This document shows, piece by piece, positions 16,704 to 24,724 of a stretch of DNA of 41,345 bases. Made by a program: the position numbers and the translations under genes. A model generated the notes under the pieces. That model was not told where the DNA came from. It made no database searches and saw only the letters and a list, made by a program, of their open reading frames with translations. Position 1 is the first letter of the stretch, and every line of letters starts with the position of its first letter. Origin of the DNA: an uncultured Actinomycetes bacterium. Lineage in GTDB: Bacteria; Actinomycetota; Coriobacteriia; Coriobacteriales; Atopobiaceae. The stretch lies in contig ONMP01000010.1 in NCBI GenBank assembly GCA_900318935.1, positions 1-41,345 on the forward strand. Reading direction: 5' to 3'.

Positions 16704-16778
16704 TGGGGCATCGTCCAGGGGTCAGGACTGCGGTTTTTGGTGCCGCCAACCTAGGTTCGAATCCTAGTGCCCCAGCCA
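16704..16778 (+). tRNA. tRNA-Gln (anticodon UUG)
   Basis: A full cloverleaf can be drawn. The acceptor arms TGGGGCA and TGCCCCA pair over 7 bp. The D stem is GTCC/GGAC. The anticodon stem GCGGT/GCCGC carries the loop TTTTGGT, giving anticodon TTG. The T arm is CTAGG-TTCGAAT-CCTAG. Discriminator G (16775) is followed by an encoded CCA (16776-16778). It is transcribed opposite to the flanking genes. A TATACT box at about 16659 and a T-rich terminator at 16790-16825 make it a single-gene unit. Confidence 0.93.
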
Positions 16779-16789
16779 CGAGTTTTCGC

Positions 16790-16825
16790 AGGTCAGACGG
16801 GATAAACGTCTGGCCTGTTTTGTTT
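16790..16825 (+). terminator. Rho-independent terminator after tRNA-Gln
   Basis: AGGTCAGACG pairs with CGTCTGGCCT (10 bp, one G-U) around a 7-base loop and is followed by GTTTTGTTT. Confidence 0.85.
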
Positions 16826-16834
16826 AAGCACGAG

Positions 16835-17125
16835 TTAAGCACAGATTGAAACGCGCGCAAAAGCCCATACAACGTGGAAGACCTCCCGGTCATCAAAGAC
16901 CAGGAGGTCTTCCATGGACACCTGCAACAACCTCGCCAGGGCCAACAGGTTGTCCACCGATGGCAGACACTGCCCGTGCTGCCACTTGTAGATGGCTTGC
17001 GGGTACTCGAAGCCAAAGTAGGCCTGCAGGTCCCGCACGGTCAGCCCGGCCTCCCGGCGATGCCGCTCAATCGAGCGACCGGTCTTCGCCAGGTCAATGA
17101 CCGGAAACACGGCTTGCGCACACAT
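16835..17125 (-). CDS. Small XRE-type helix-turn-helix regulator
   Basis: A 96-residue protein with a central helix-turn-helix of the Cro/C1 (XRE) type: TGRSIERHRREAGLTVRDLQ, IYKWQHGQCLPSVDNLLALA and LLQVSMEDLLVF. It presumably binds DNA; the target is unknown. GGGGGAG precedes the ATG at 17125 by about nine bases; an upstream in-frame ATG at 17167 is less likely. Standing alone beside a tRNA gene, it could be the last trace of an integrated element, but no integrase or att repeat was seen. Confidence 0.75.
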   Translation of the reverse strand: MCAQAVFPVIDLAKTGRSIERHRREAGLTVRDLQAYFGFEYPQAIYKWQHGQCLPSVDNLLALARLLQVSMEDLLVFDDREVFHVVWAFARVSICA

Positions 17126-17251
17126 GGCACCATCTCCCCCCACCGCATAAAGGGTATCATAGGTCAATACGCCAACCGAACATCCATGCTATTGTAGCGT
17201 ATAAGATTGCAGTGTTTGCGTAATAAAGGATGAGAAGTGCCGGCTGAAACA

Positions 17252-18628
17252 TCATGACGCACTGAGCGATTTGCGCAGCACGGCAGCAGCGCTGGCGATC
17301 TGTTCCTCCTTGGGACGCCCCGCCAATCGCAGCTTGTGGGCATATGCCAAGGCCTCGCCAAATGCAGAATTGGGGGCAAAACCCGCCTCGATGAGGTCGC
17401 GTCCTGTCGCGTAGGGCTGCGCCATGCGACGGCGATACTCCGCAAGCATCTGTTGCAGAGCCTCTTCAACAGGCGCGTAGTCCTCGGGCTGCGTGAGGCC
17501 GTCCGCGGAGACACGTCCCTCGTGGTCTGCCCTCGCGAGAAGGAGCAGGTCCTCAGGGCAATTCGAGACGTCAAAGAGGTGCATGTACTTCTTTGTGTGC
17601 GACCCGTTCGTGACGAATAGGTTCGGGCGCATGTGGAGTTCCACCATGTTTGCAACATAGGAGGCGAGCCGTCGGTCGCGCGTCATGCGGCCTAAGAACC
17701 GCCTCGCCAGCGGAACGCCCTCTATCTCGTGCCCGTAAGCATGGATGACGTCGTTGACTTCCTGCTTTGCCGTAGCCTTGCCGAAGTCGTGGCACAGGGC
17801 TGCCAACATGAACCCGAGCGGATTTGTGGCCCGCCCCCTCATGCTAGCTGCCCGATCGACCACCTGCATGGTATGGGTCCACACGTCGCCCTCGGGATGG
17901 TATGCCTGGTTCTGCGGCACGCCGATGAGCGCCTCCACCTCAACGAACCACAACCCAAGCTGGCCCATGCGTCGCAGCTCCTCAAAGAAGACCGACGAGC
18001 GCTCCGACTTGAGCAGCGCCTTCTCAAGCTCTCCAAAGATGCGCTCCCCCGCAAGCCCGGAGAGATCCAACGTCGCGCAGAGATCCCGCGTCTCGGATGA
18101 CACCTCGAAGCCGAAGCGCGCGGCGAACTGCGCGGCTCGGAGAACGCGCAGATGGTCCTCCACGAAGGTCGAAGAATCGACATGACGAATGCGTCCCCGC
18201 GCAAGGTCTTCCCTACCACCGAAGAAGTCCAGCACCTCGCCGGTAAGCACGTCTTCCATGAGGGCGTTGATGGTGAAGTCCCGCCGACGAGCGGCTTGCT
18301 CCGGCCCCACGAAGGGGTCGATGCCCGCCTCGAAGTCGCGGCGCCCATCGCCGCCCGCCCGCTCGGTACGCGGCATGGCGATGTCCAAGTCGTAGTGGCG
18401 AAGGCCCATGATGCCAAAGCTCTCGCCCATGGCGAGCCGCTCGCCCAGCCCATCCAGAACCTTTTCCAGCGCTTGTACGCTGATGCCGTGGACCTCAACG
18501 TCCACGTCCTTGTTGTCTCTGCCGAGCAGGCGGTCGCGCACGAAGCCGCCCACATAATAGGTGCGTCCCCCCTCGGCTGCCACGGCACGCGCCACGCGCT
18601 GTGCCATCTCCACGTTTTTGTCCGCCAT
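17252..18628 (-). CDS. cca: tRNA nucleotidyltransferase (CCA-adding, HD domain)
   Basis: Adds or repairs the CCA end of tRNAs using CTP and ATP. The 458-residue product has the class II nucleotidyltransferase head with YYVGGFVRDRLLG and the metal-binding DVD at 41-43, ARRRDFTINALM, the RNA-binding domain HVDSSTFVEDHLRVLRAAQFAARF, and an HD phosphohydrolase-like domain (HTMQVVDRA, LCHDFGKAT, VELHMRPN). AAGGAGG precedes the ATG. The length and HD domain match bacterial Cca enzymes. At least one tRNA in the window already encodes its CCA, so repair is a likely role in addition to synthesis. Confidence 0.93.
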   Translation of the reverse strand: MADKNVEMAQRVARAVAAEGGRTYYVGGFVRDRLLGRDNKDVDVEVHGISVQALEKVLDGLGERLAMGESFGIMGLRHYDLDIAMPRTERAGGDGRRDFEAGIDPFVGPEQAARRRDFTINALMEDVLTGEVLDFFGGREDLARGRIRHVDSSTFVEDHLRVLRAAQFAARFGFEVSSETRDLCATLDLSGLAGERIFGELEKALLKSERSSVFFEELRRMGQLGLWFVEVEALIGVPQNQAYHPEGDVWTHTMQVVDRAASMRGRATNPLGFMLAALCHDFGKATAKQEVNDVIHAYGHEIEGVPLARRFLGRMTRDRRLASYVANMVELHMRPNLFVTNGSHTKKYMHLFDVSNCPEDLLLLARADHEGRVSADGLTQPEDYAPVEEALQQMLAEYRRRMAQPYATGRDLIEAGFAPNSAFGEALAYAHKLRLAGRPKEEQIASAAAVLRKSLSAS

Positions 18629-18736
18629 GCCAACCTCCTTGCAGCATCGAGGAAATGTCTCACACCCGGTTTCGTGATGCCCGCAACGTACGTCGAGCTT
18701 GCCGTCCGTCCTGGTGCGGCGCGCTCGGCGCAGCGC

Positions 18737-19474
18737 TCACGATCCGGCGCAGTACGCCTCGACGGCCTTTGCCGCGAACTCGCCAGCACCAGGCCCAGCT
18801 GCAGCGTCAATGTTGTGCGTGAACTCCCCGCCTGCACCGTAGGCCTTGCCCAACTGCGCAAAAATCTCATTGGTGCAAGTATAGAGGTTCTGCGTGATGA
18901 ATGCCTGGATAGCCGCAGCCTGGGTCTGGGCCTCTTCGCACGCCGGATCCATGCCCTCGGCCGCCATCCGCCCGAACGGCACGAACAGCGCCATCATCTG
19001 CTCACCCATGGCCACCTCCTCACCCTTAGTACGACCCTCCCACTTCTGCTCGTATTCTGCCCACTGCGGGGTATTCCCCCACGAAGCCTTGGCGGCTGCC
19101 GCGTACTCGTCTATCTTGCTCGTGTCGAACGCCTCAAAACTCAATGCTCCCACTCCCTTCATTCTCATGGCCTTCGCCTGGTCAATGAGCTTGTCCAGTC
19201 GCTCCCGCTTGAGCTCGAGCAGCCCTATCTGCTGCTCGAGCGCCTTGTCTTGGTCATAATCAGGGCTGTCCAAGATGCGCCGAATCTCTGCAAGCGGAAA
19301 CTCCAGCTCCCGGAAAAGCAGAATTTGCTGCAATCGCGCCAAATCGGTGTCGTCATAGAGCCGATAGCCCGACGCACTTCGTCCGCTCGGCTTCAAGAGA
19401 CCAATCGCATCGTAGTGATGCAGCGTCCGCACGCTCACTCCAGCGAGTTCGCTGACCTCATGCACCGTCCGCAC
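18737..19474 (-). CDS. MerR-family regulator of the TipAL/Mta type
   Basis: The 245-residue product has an N-terminal MerR winged helix (TVHEVSELAGVSVRTLHHYD, SGYRLYDDTDLARLQQILLF), a dimerising coiled coil (about 75-110), and a C-terminal TipAS-type sensor domain (AAAAKASWGNTPQWAEYEQ, and a MALFVPFGRMA helix). TipAS domains bind thiopeptides and other hydrophobic drugs. The GTG at 19474 is preferred because GGGAGG lies six bases upstream and the MerR motif begins at once. Its own promoter contains a 19-bp spacer with a dyad operator (separate entry), so drug-responsive autoregulation is expected. Confidence 0.9.
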   Translation of the reverse strand: MRTVHEVSELAGVSVRTLHHYDAIGLLKPSGRSASGYRLYDDTDLARLQQILLFRELEFPLAEIRRILDSPDYDQDKALEQQIGLLELKRERLDKLIDQAKAMRMKGVGALSFEAFDTSKIDEYAAAAKASWGNTPQWAEYEQKWEGRTKGEEVAMGEQMMALFVPFGRMAAEGMDPACEEAQTQAAAIQAFITQNLYTCTNEIFAQLGKAYGAGGEFTHNIDAAAGPGAGEFAAKAVEAYCAGS

Positions 19475-19506
19475 CCATGACCTCCCTTCTTCTTTGCCCG
19501 ACAGAG

Positions 19507-19537
19507 AGTGTAGACCATGACGTAACGTGAGGGTCAA
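19507..19537 (-). promoter_or_regulatory. MerR-type promoter/operator with 19-bp spacer
   Basis: On the minus strand, -35 TTGACC (19537-19532) and -10 TACACT (19512-19507) are separated by exactly 19 bases, the extended spacing that MerR regulators correct by twisting DNA. The spacer holds an imperfect dyad, GACCCTCACGT-T-ACGTCATGGTC on the minus strand (9 of 11 positions symmetric, 19513-19535). It resembles known Mta/TipA-class operators, supporting autoregulation of the adjacent gene. Confidence 0.85.
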
Positions 19538-19567
19538 GGGACATTTCGCGACAAGCTTGTACTGGGG

Positions 19568-19573
19568 TATACT
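19568..19573 (+). promoter_or_regulatory. -10 box giving a probable leaderless transcript
   Basis: TATACT ends six bases before the GH25 start codon ATG at 19580. With normal start-site spacing, transcription would begin at or within a base or two of the A of ATG. No ribosome binding site is present. The -35 position (about 19545) is weak. Confidence 0.6.
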
Positions 19574-19579
19574 TAGGCC

Positions 19580-20401
19580 ATGCTACGTCGAACACGCACA
19601 TACCATCCCCCCAAGGCACTAGCCCTTGTGCTCGCGCTCCTTCTGCTCGTCAGTCTTGTCCGTTGCTCGGACTCCACGGAGGACGCGCCAACTCACGCCC
19701 CCGAGATAGAGACACAAGTCGAGACTGGACCCTACTTCGATGGAGATGCCTTCTCGATGAGCGGCGGTCGCTATCGCTATGATGACGGCACCACCGTCGC
19801 TGAAAAGACGGGCATCGACGTATCGGACCACCAAGGCCCCATCGACTGGGCCGCCGTTGCGTCTGACGGCATCAATTTCGCCTTTCTTCGCGCGGGCTAC
19901 CGAGGCAACACCGAGGGTGGGCTCTTCGCCGACGAGCTCTTTGCCACAAACCTCGCGGAGGCACGGGCGGCGGGTCTCGAGTGCGGAGCGTACTTCTACT
20001 CGCAGGCAACCTCCGCGCAGGAGGCCGAAGAAGAAGCAGCCTTTGTACTGGAACTGCTTGCCGGGACCCCGCTCGAATACCCCGTAGCTTTCGACTACGA
20101 GGTCACACCCAACACGCGCATCTCCAACGTGAGCAAGCAGACTGCCTCCGAGGTAGTGACGGCATTCTGCGCGGCAATCGAAGCGGGCGGCTACATGCCC
20201 ATGGTCTATGGCAATACCTTCGACCTCGCGAAATTCAATTCCGATGCCCTGAGCGGCCGCGCCATCTGGTGCGCCGAATACGACGACGGACCCTCTTACG
20301 AGCGCAAGCCAAACATATGGCAGTACACAAACGAAGGTCACGTGAACGGCATCGACGGTCTCGTGGACCTCAACTTGGATTTGAGCTCGGTCGCGGAGTA
20401 G
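19580..20401 (+). CDS. Exported GH25 lysozyme-like muramidase
   Basis: Cleaves the N-acetylmuramic acid-N-acetylglucosamine bond of peptidoglycan. The 273-residue product has a hydrophobic signal segment (ALVLALLLLVSLV, about 14-27), a 40-residue linker and a GH25 barrel from about residue 77. The barrel starts GIDVSDHQG (D80), and the catalytic pair is in FDYEV (D172, E174), with IWCAEYDDG and IWQYTN at the end. Cys29 after the hydrophobic stretch is not in a good lipobox (Arg at -1), so release or anchoring by the signal segment is more likely than lipidation. The ATG has no Shine-Dalgarno and sits directly behind a -10 box. Confidence 0.93.
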   Translation: MLRRTRTYHPPKALALVLALLLLVSLVRCSDSTEDAPTHAPEIETQVETGPYFDGDAFSMSGGRYRYDDGTTVAEKTGIDVSDHQGPIDWAAVASDGINFAFLRAGYRGNTEGGLFADELFATNLAEARAAGLECGAYFYSQATSAQEAEEEAAFVLELLAGTPLEYPVAFDYEVTPNTRISNVSKQTASEVVTAFCAAIEAGGYMPMVYGNTFDLAKFNSDALSGRAIWCAEYDDGPSYERKPNIWQYTNEGHVNGIDGLVDLNLDLSSVAE

Positions 20402-20418
20402 CACCAGCAGGCGCGAAC

Positions 20419-20454
20419 AAAGACCCCGGCAAGCATTGAACTGCCGGGGTCTTT
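20419..20454. terminator. Bidirectional Rho-independent terminator
   Basis: AAAGACCCCGGCA pairs perfectly with TGCCGGGGTCTTT across a 10-base loop. It lies between the convergent GH25 gene and the Ig-repeat surface gene. Confidence 0.85.
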
Positions 20455-20492
20455 GCGTCACCACGAAGACAGGTTGGTAATCGACCGTCTCG

Positions 20493-22211
20493 CTACTTGA
20501 CGGTAACCTTGCAGACAACGGTCTTTGAACAGGACTTCCACCTATAGTTGCCAGCAGCGGTGACCTTAATCTTGACGGTGTAGGTACCCTTAGGCGTACC
20601 CTTCTTGATAGTGACATTGCCAGTCGTCTTATTGACGGTGAAGTAGTTCGAGTTGCCTACCCTCGTGTAAGTCTTCGTCCCTATGGAACCGGAAATGGTC
20701 AGGGGCTTGGTGACAGTGACAGACTTCGTCTTGAGGGTCGAATAAGATGCCGTGCGCGTGACCGCCGTGACAACCATGGACTGCGTGCCCTTCGTCACGG
20801 TAACGGTGACTGTCTTGGTGGCCTTGAGGTAGTTTGCGGTCTCTGCAGCTGTGATTGTCATCTTCACCGTACCGGGTTTGACCGGCGTGACAACGCCCGT
20901 AGAGCTGACTTTTGCGATGGCAGTGTTTGAGCTCTTGTACGTGAGATTGCCGTTGCCCTTCGTGCGCTTCGCGCCGAGACTGACGGTCTTTCCAAAGGCA
21001 ACGGACTTGTTCGAGGCAGAGATGGCCTGCTTGCATTTCGCCGCCGTGATGGTGACAGTCCGCGTCGCTTTCTTCCAGTTGGCGGTTTCGGTAGCGGTGA
21101 TGGTAACCTTGGCCGTACCGGCGCCCTTCAGCGTGACCATACCCGATTTGTTCACGGACACCACGCCCGTGTCCGAACTCTTGAACGTAAGGTTGCCGTC
21201 ACCTTTGGAAACCGCTGCATCGAGCGAGAACGCAGCGTCACGGTAGGTCTTTTTGTAGCTCGTGGCACCGACCGAGATTGATTGCGTGCCCTTCATCACG
21301 GTGACGGTGACGGTCTTTGTGGCTTTGGCATAGACGTCGGTCGCGGCGGCAGTGATGGTGACCTTCGCCGTGCCGACCTTGACGGGAGTCACAACACCCG
21401 TGGAGCTGACCTTCGCAACCGATGTGTCGGAGGACTTGTATGTGAGAGTGCCATCACCCTCGGTGAGCGTCGCGTCGAGATTGACGGTCGTGCCCATGGC
21501 AACGGACTTGTCGTTGACAGTGATGTCCCTCTGCTGTGGCGCCGGTGCAACTGGATCAACTGGCGAGACAACCTGAAACGTCGTCGTTGTCGTACCAGTG
21601 AAGTTGCCCATACCGGTGACAGTCACTGTCGCCGTACCGGGATCGACGTTATTTGCGTATTTGAGCGTGTAGTCCGTGCCCAAGGTCATCGGACGTCCGT
21701 TGAACGTGAGCGCAAGCTCCGGCTTAAGCGTCGAGCCGGTCCAATCCTGAGACGGTATCTCAGCGATGGATGCGGCGGAGACCTCAGCGGGAAGAATTCG
21801 GAAGGAGGTTTTCTTTGTGCCGTTATAAGCGCCCTTACCCTCGAAAGTGACCTCGTAGGTTCCCGCGTCAACCATATCCGCACTTGCGTACCAGTCGTAG
21901 TCAACGCCAGACTTCAAAGCCTTGCCATCCAAGGTCAACGACAGCTGCCCTAGCACCACCGGGGATCCACTGTAGATGACATCCGCAATCCCTTCGACGT
22001 TGGCGCCTCCGATGCTCGTGTACACACCTTCATCGGAGAGTTCCGTCTCGTTGTCCGTACCGGGACCGCCATTTGATGCCGGTTTATAATCAAATGAAAT
22101 CTCTGGCAGTACTATATCTCCCCCACTCGAATCGGCGATAGCCGCCGTCGGCAGAGCCCCCCATGCAAGCGTCGCCGAAAGCAACGCCGCCACAATACGA
22201 CGTGTTGTCAT
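20493..22211 (-). CDS. Exported surface protein with Big_2/MBG Ig-like repeats
   Basis: The 572-residue product begins with a signal peptide (IVAALLSATLAWGALPTAAIA). It continues with MBG-like domains (about 60-220) and at least three Big_2-type repeats of about 85 residues, recognisable by recurring SSDT/SSNT-VSVxxSGxVT and GTAKVTITA patterns. A C-terminal module (about 490-572) shares the pattern KKGTxKGTYTVKIKVTAxxNY with the end of the 1300-residue protein at 36673. No LPXTG motif or membrane anchor is visible, so the attachment mode is unknown. The ATG at 22211 with GAGAGGG upstream is preferred over one 42 bases earlier. Likely an adhesin or surface-layer component. Confidence 0.85.
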   Translation of the reverse strand: MTTRRIVAALLSATLAWGALPTAAIADSSGGDIVLPEISFDYKPASNGGPGTDNETELSDEGVYTSIGGANVEGIADVIYSGSPVVLGQLSLTLDGKALKSGVDYDWYASADMVDAGTYEVTFEGKGAYNGTKKTSFRILPAEVSAASIAEIPSQDWTGSTLKPELALTFNGRPMTLGTDYTLKYANNVDPGTATVTVTGMGNFTGTTTTTFQVVSPVDPVAPAPQQRDITVNDKSVAMGTTVNLDATLTEGDGTLTYKSSDTSVAKVSSTGVVTPVKVGTAKVTITAAATDVYAKATKTVTVTVMKGTQSISVGATSYKKTYRDAAFSLDAAVSKGDGNLTFKSSDTGVVSVNKSGMVTLKGAGTAKVTITATETANWKKATRTVTITAAKCKQAISASNKSVAFGKTVSLGAKRTKGNGNLTYKSSNTAIAKVSSTGVVTPVKPGTVKMTITAAETANYLKATKTVTVTVTKGTQSMVVTAVTRTASYSTLKTKSVTVTKPLTISGSIGTKTYTRVGNSNYFTVNKTTGNVTIKKGTPKGTYTVKIKVTAAGNYRWKSCSKTVVCKVTVK

Positions 22212-22395
22212 TGTCTGGCCCTCTCTCACTACCAGCTTCACCTGCCATTTCATTCATTTCTACCAATATCTTACTGGTCGGGCTCTAGCATCAAAGAAAG
22301 CGCACATGGTATGAGTGACACCAGAACCGCCCTGCACACATCCTCGACTCCGGCCGCGACTCCTACGAGGATGCCCGGCTGATGCTAAGGAACCG

Positions 22396-23877
22396 TCATC
22401 CCAGCGAATCGCTCTTCGTCCGCGCGAGGAGCACCGTCGCGCCTCCTGCGAATCGCCTCTCCAGGATGCCCCTCTCGCATAGGGCGTTGACGGTCGTGGA
22501 GAGCTTCTTCGAAATGCCCTTGTACCCCATGGCACGCGAGAGTCCGGTCAGGGTCATGCTCTGCTTGCCAAGCGCCGTAAGGACGCGGGACTCGTACTCA
22601 AGCGCCCGATCGGCAGCCGCATCAACGCGACGGAAGCTTGGATGTACCGGGATGTGGACCGAAAGGTAGCCGCGCGCCTCGTCCATTTCGAAGTCGATGT
22701 CACCCGAGCCGTTCGCCTCCATTGCGGCAAATGCCGTGGGGAACCCCGTGTTACGGCCTTCGGTCATGCCAAGTTCCTTGAGGTAGTCGCCTATGCGGCG
22801 GTTTCGGTACCCTCGCGCACGAATGCGCCGCCCTGCTATGGCGTCCTCGGATATGCTGCGGTCGAAGCCGGGGAAGCTCGTCACCTCCATCTCGTCCGAC
22901 ATAATGCGTACGGTTGTTGGCTCGGATATTTGATACGAGCGATGATAGACAGCGTTAGTAAGAATCTCCTCCACCGCCTCATAGGGATAGTTGTACGCGC
23001 GTCTCGCCTCGGCTTGGCCTGCGACTTTCTCCACGGACTCACGTATGGCGTAGTTACGGATGTACGAGAGCGCATCACGGAGCTGACGCTGAACGGGGCC
23101 AGTAAAGGTTCGCTCGACCATATTCGTGCCCGTCGGGTCGGGAATGTCCACCACCTCGATACGCGCATACGGGAAATACTTCTCGGGATGTTCGCTGAAC
23201 ATGAGGATTCCGACGTTGCGCGGATGTATGTCCTCACTCGGGCCACTGAGGAGCCTCATGTCCTGCGCCAAGTCGAGAAGACCGGCGTTGCTCGACTGAG
23301 CATAGAGTGCACTGCCGATCTTTTTCAAGTGCTCGCGGATGAGTCCGAGGTCGAGGTCGTCGAGACACGCGGCCAGGTTGGGGCGATCGTCAAAGGGTAT
23401 GTCTGAGGATGCGTAGAAGAGGTCCTTTTCCTCCTCGTGCGAGGCGACCACCGTACTGGCGTATTTCCTGATGTAGTAGTGTTTGGGCGATGCTGCCGAA
23501 AACACGTCCTTGGATGCCTTATACGGACGTCCGTGACCTCCGGGCACCCATATGACGATGAGGTAGACACCTTGGAATTCCACGGGCTCGACGATCGGAT
23601 TGTAGAGAGGTTCGATTCGGTGGCAATGCCCGACCATCTGCTTGAGTATACCGTCCACATCCTTCTGAGGCACGCCCTTAAGGGGAAACACGGGGGACCC
23701 GTCCCTCTCCTCGACGCCAACGACGATGTAACCGCCCCCAATGTTGTCCATGTCGTTGGCAAAGGCACAGATGGAATGAATGATGGGATTCGGATTGTAC
23801 CCAGCCTTGAACTCTATTCTCGTGGACTCGACAACGCGCCTGTTTATCAAGTCGTCGATGTTTGCGGGAATACCCAT
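22396..23877 (-). CDS. AlbA_2 (Schlafen-type) domain ATPase/transcriptional regulator
   Basis: The 493-residue product starts with an AlbA_2/Schlafen-like domain (RRVVESTRIEFKAGYN, SICAFANDMDNIGGGYIVVGV). It has a middle region with the HATPase_c_4-like AYNYPYEAVEEILTNAVYHRSY, and a C-terminal winged-helix (about 420-480). Proteins with this layout are annotated as putative ATP-dependent DNA-binding regulators or helicases; the actual target is unknown. GAGAGG precedes the ATG at 23877. Just upstream lies a 64-bp nested inverted repeat (23926-23989), a candidate operator. Family length is about 450-560, so it is intact. Confidence 0.85.
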   Translation of the reverse strand: MGIPANIDDLINRRVVESTRIEFKAGYNPNPIIHSICAFANDMDNIGGGYIVVGVEERDGSPVFPLKGVPQKDVDGILKQMVGHCHRIEPLYNPIVEPVEFQGVYLIVIWVPGGHGRPYKASKDVFSAASPKHYYIRKYASTVVASHEEEKDLFYASSDIPFDDRPNLAACLDDLDLGLIREHLKKIGSALYAQSSNAGLLDLAQDMRLLSGPSEDIHPRNVGILMFSEHPEKYFPYARIEVVDIPDPTGTNMVERTFTGPVQRQLRDALSYIRNYAIRESVEKVAGQAEARRAYNYPYEAVEEILTNAVYHRSYQISEPTTVRIMSDEMEVTSFPGFDRSISEDAIAGRRIRARGYRNRRIGDYLKELGMTEGRNTGFPTAFAAMEANGSGDIDFEMDEARGYLSVHIPVHPSFRRVDAAADRALEYESRVLTALGKQSMTLTGLSRAMGYKGISKKLSTTVNALCERGILERRFAGGATVLLARTKSDSLG

Positions 23878-23925
23878 GTGTCTTACCTCTCCCTGAGGAA
23901 TAGCGTGCGACAGCATCGTAACGCG

Positions 23926-23989
23926 ACTCGACGGACTCGACAAGGACTTTGTCGAGTCCTCGACAAGGGCTTTGTCGAGTCCGTCGAGT
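23926..23989. repeat. 64-bp nested inverted repeat upstream of AlbA_2 gene
   Basis: The outer arms ACTCGACGGACTCGACAA and TTGTCGAGTCCGTCGAGT are perfectly complementary. Between them sit two further TTTGTCGAGTCC / CTCGACAAGG elements that can pair with each other or with the arms. In all, the motif TCGAC or its complement occurs many times. It begins 48 bases before the AlbA_2 start codon, so alternative stem-loops could act as an operator or attenuator. Confidence 0.75.
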
Positions 23990-24043
23990 GCAGCTCGTAC
24001 GATAATGCGTCACAGCATCTTTCAGAGTTTTTAGGCCTGCGCC

Positions 24044-24592
24044 CTACATCCGCTCGATGATGTCGGCGAAGTTGACCTCGAAGCCGGGGAAGATCTCTGC
24101 GGGAACCGTCTCGGAGAATGGGTACGTATCCATCACCGCCTCGGTGTCAAATCGGTACGCAAGCACACGCGCACGCTGCGGGTCGCAAATCCAATACTCG
24201 CGCACGCCCGCCTCACGATACAAGTTGAGTTTGGAAATGTAGTCCATCTCGGGGTTGGAGGGAGAGACGACCTCGACCACAAAGTCGGGCGCGCCTTCGC
24301 AGCCGCGCTCGGAGAGCTTGTCCCGATCGCACACGACCGAGATGTCTGGCTCGACGAACGTGGTATCGTCGGCAAACAGGTTCACCGCGAACGGCGCGGG
24401 ATAGACCTTGCACGACCCGCCGTGAGAATCGATATGGTTTCCAAGCTTCTTGTCAAGCTCATGAACGATTTCCTGATGCGCCCTGCTTGGGGAGGCAAGG
24501 TCCCACAGCTCTCCGTCGATGAGCTCCGCGCGCACGCCTTCGGGCAGCGCCCAGTAATCATCTGCGGTGTAGTTTTCCTTTGGCAGCGGCAT
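24044..24592 (-). CDS. Uma2-family (DUF820) putative restriction-endonuclease-like protein
   Basis: A 182-residue protein with the Uma2 fold: TADDYWALPEGVRAELIDGE, the FVEPDISVVCDR segment, PDFVVEVVSPSN with the PD-(D/E)XK-like D..E-V core, KLNLYREAGVREYWICDP, and a short C-terminal strand. The structure-based expectation is a nuclease fold; the biological role is not established. The ATG at 24592 has GGAAGGGG about six bases upstream. Length is typical. It stands alone between the AlbA_2 gene and a PIN/RHH toxin-antitoxin pair. Confidence 0.85.
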   Translation of the reverse strand: MPLPKENYTADDYWALPEGVRAELIDGELWDLASPSRAHQEIVHELDKKLGNHIDSHGGSCKVYPAPFAVNLFADDTTFVEPDISVVCDRDKLSERGCEGAPDFVVEVVSPSNPEMDYISKLNLYREAGVREYWICDPQRARVLAYRFDTEAVMDTYPFSETVPAEIFPGFEVNFADIIERM

Positions 24593-24724
24593 GGCATCCC
24601 CTTCCCGCAAATCGCATCTTTAACACCACGCCACAAGTATACCTGTTTGCTGTTGGACCTACCTTTCAGTCCTCTCCATGAAGGCATAGTCATAGTAAGG
24701 CGCACGTCGGGTTGAACGATCAAA

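Noticed and set aside
16704-17125. Integrative element attached to tRNA-Gln
   Set aside because: Only a small XRE gene is adjacent; no integrase and no direct repeat of the tRNA 3' end was seen in the window.
18152-19480. 442-codon plus-strand frame across cca and the MerR gene
   Set aside because: Antisense to two well-supported genes; no domain and no start signals.
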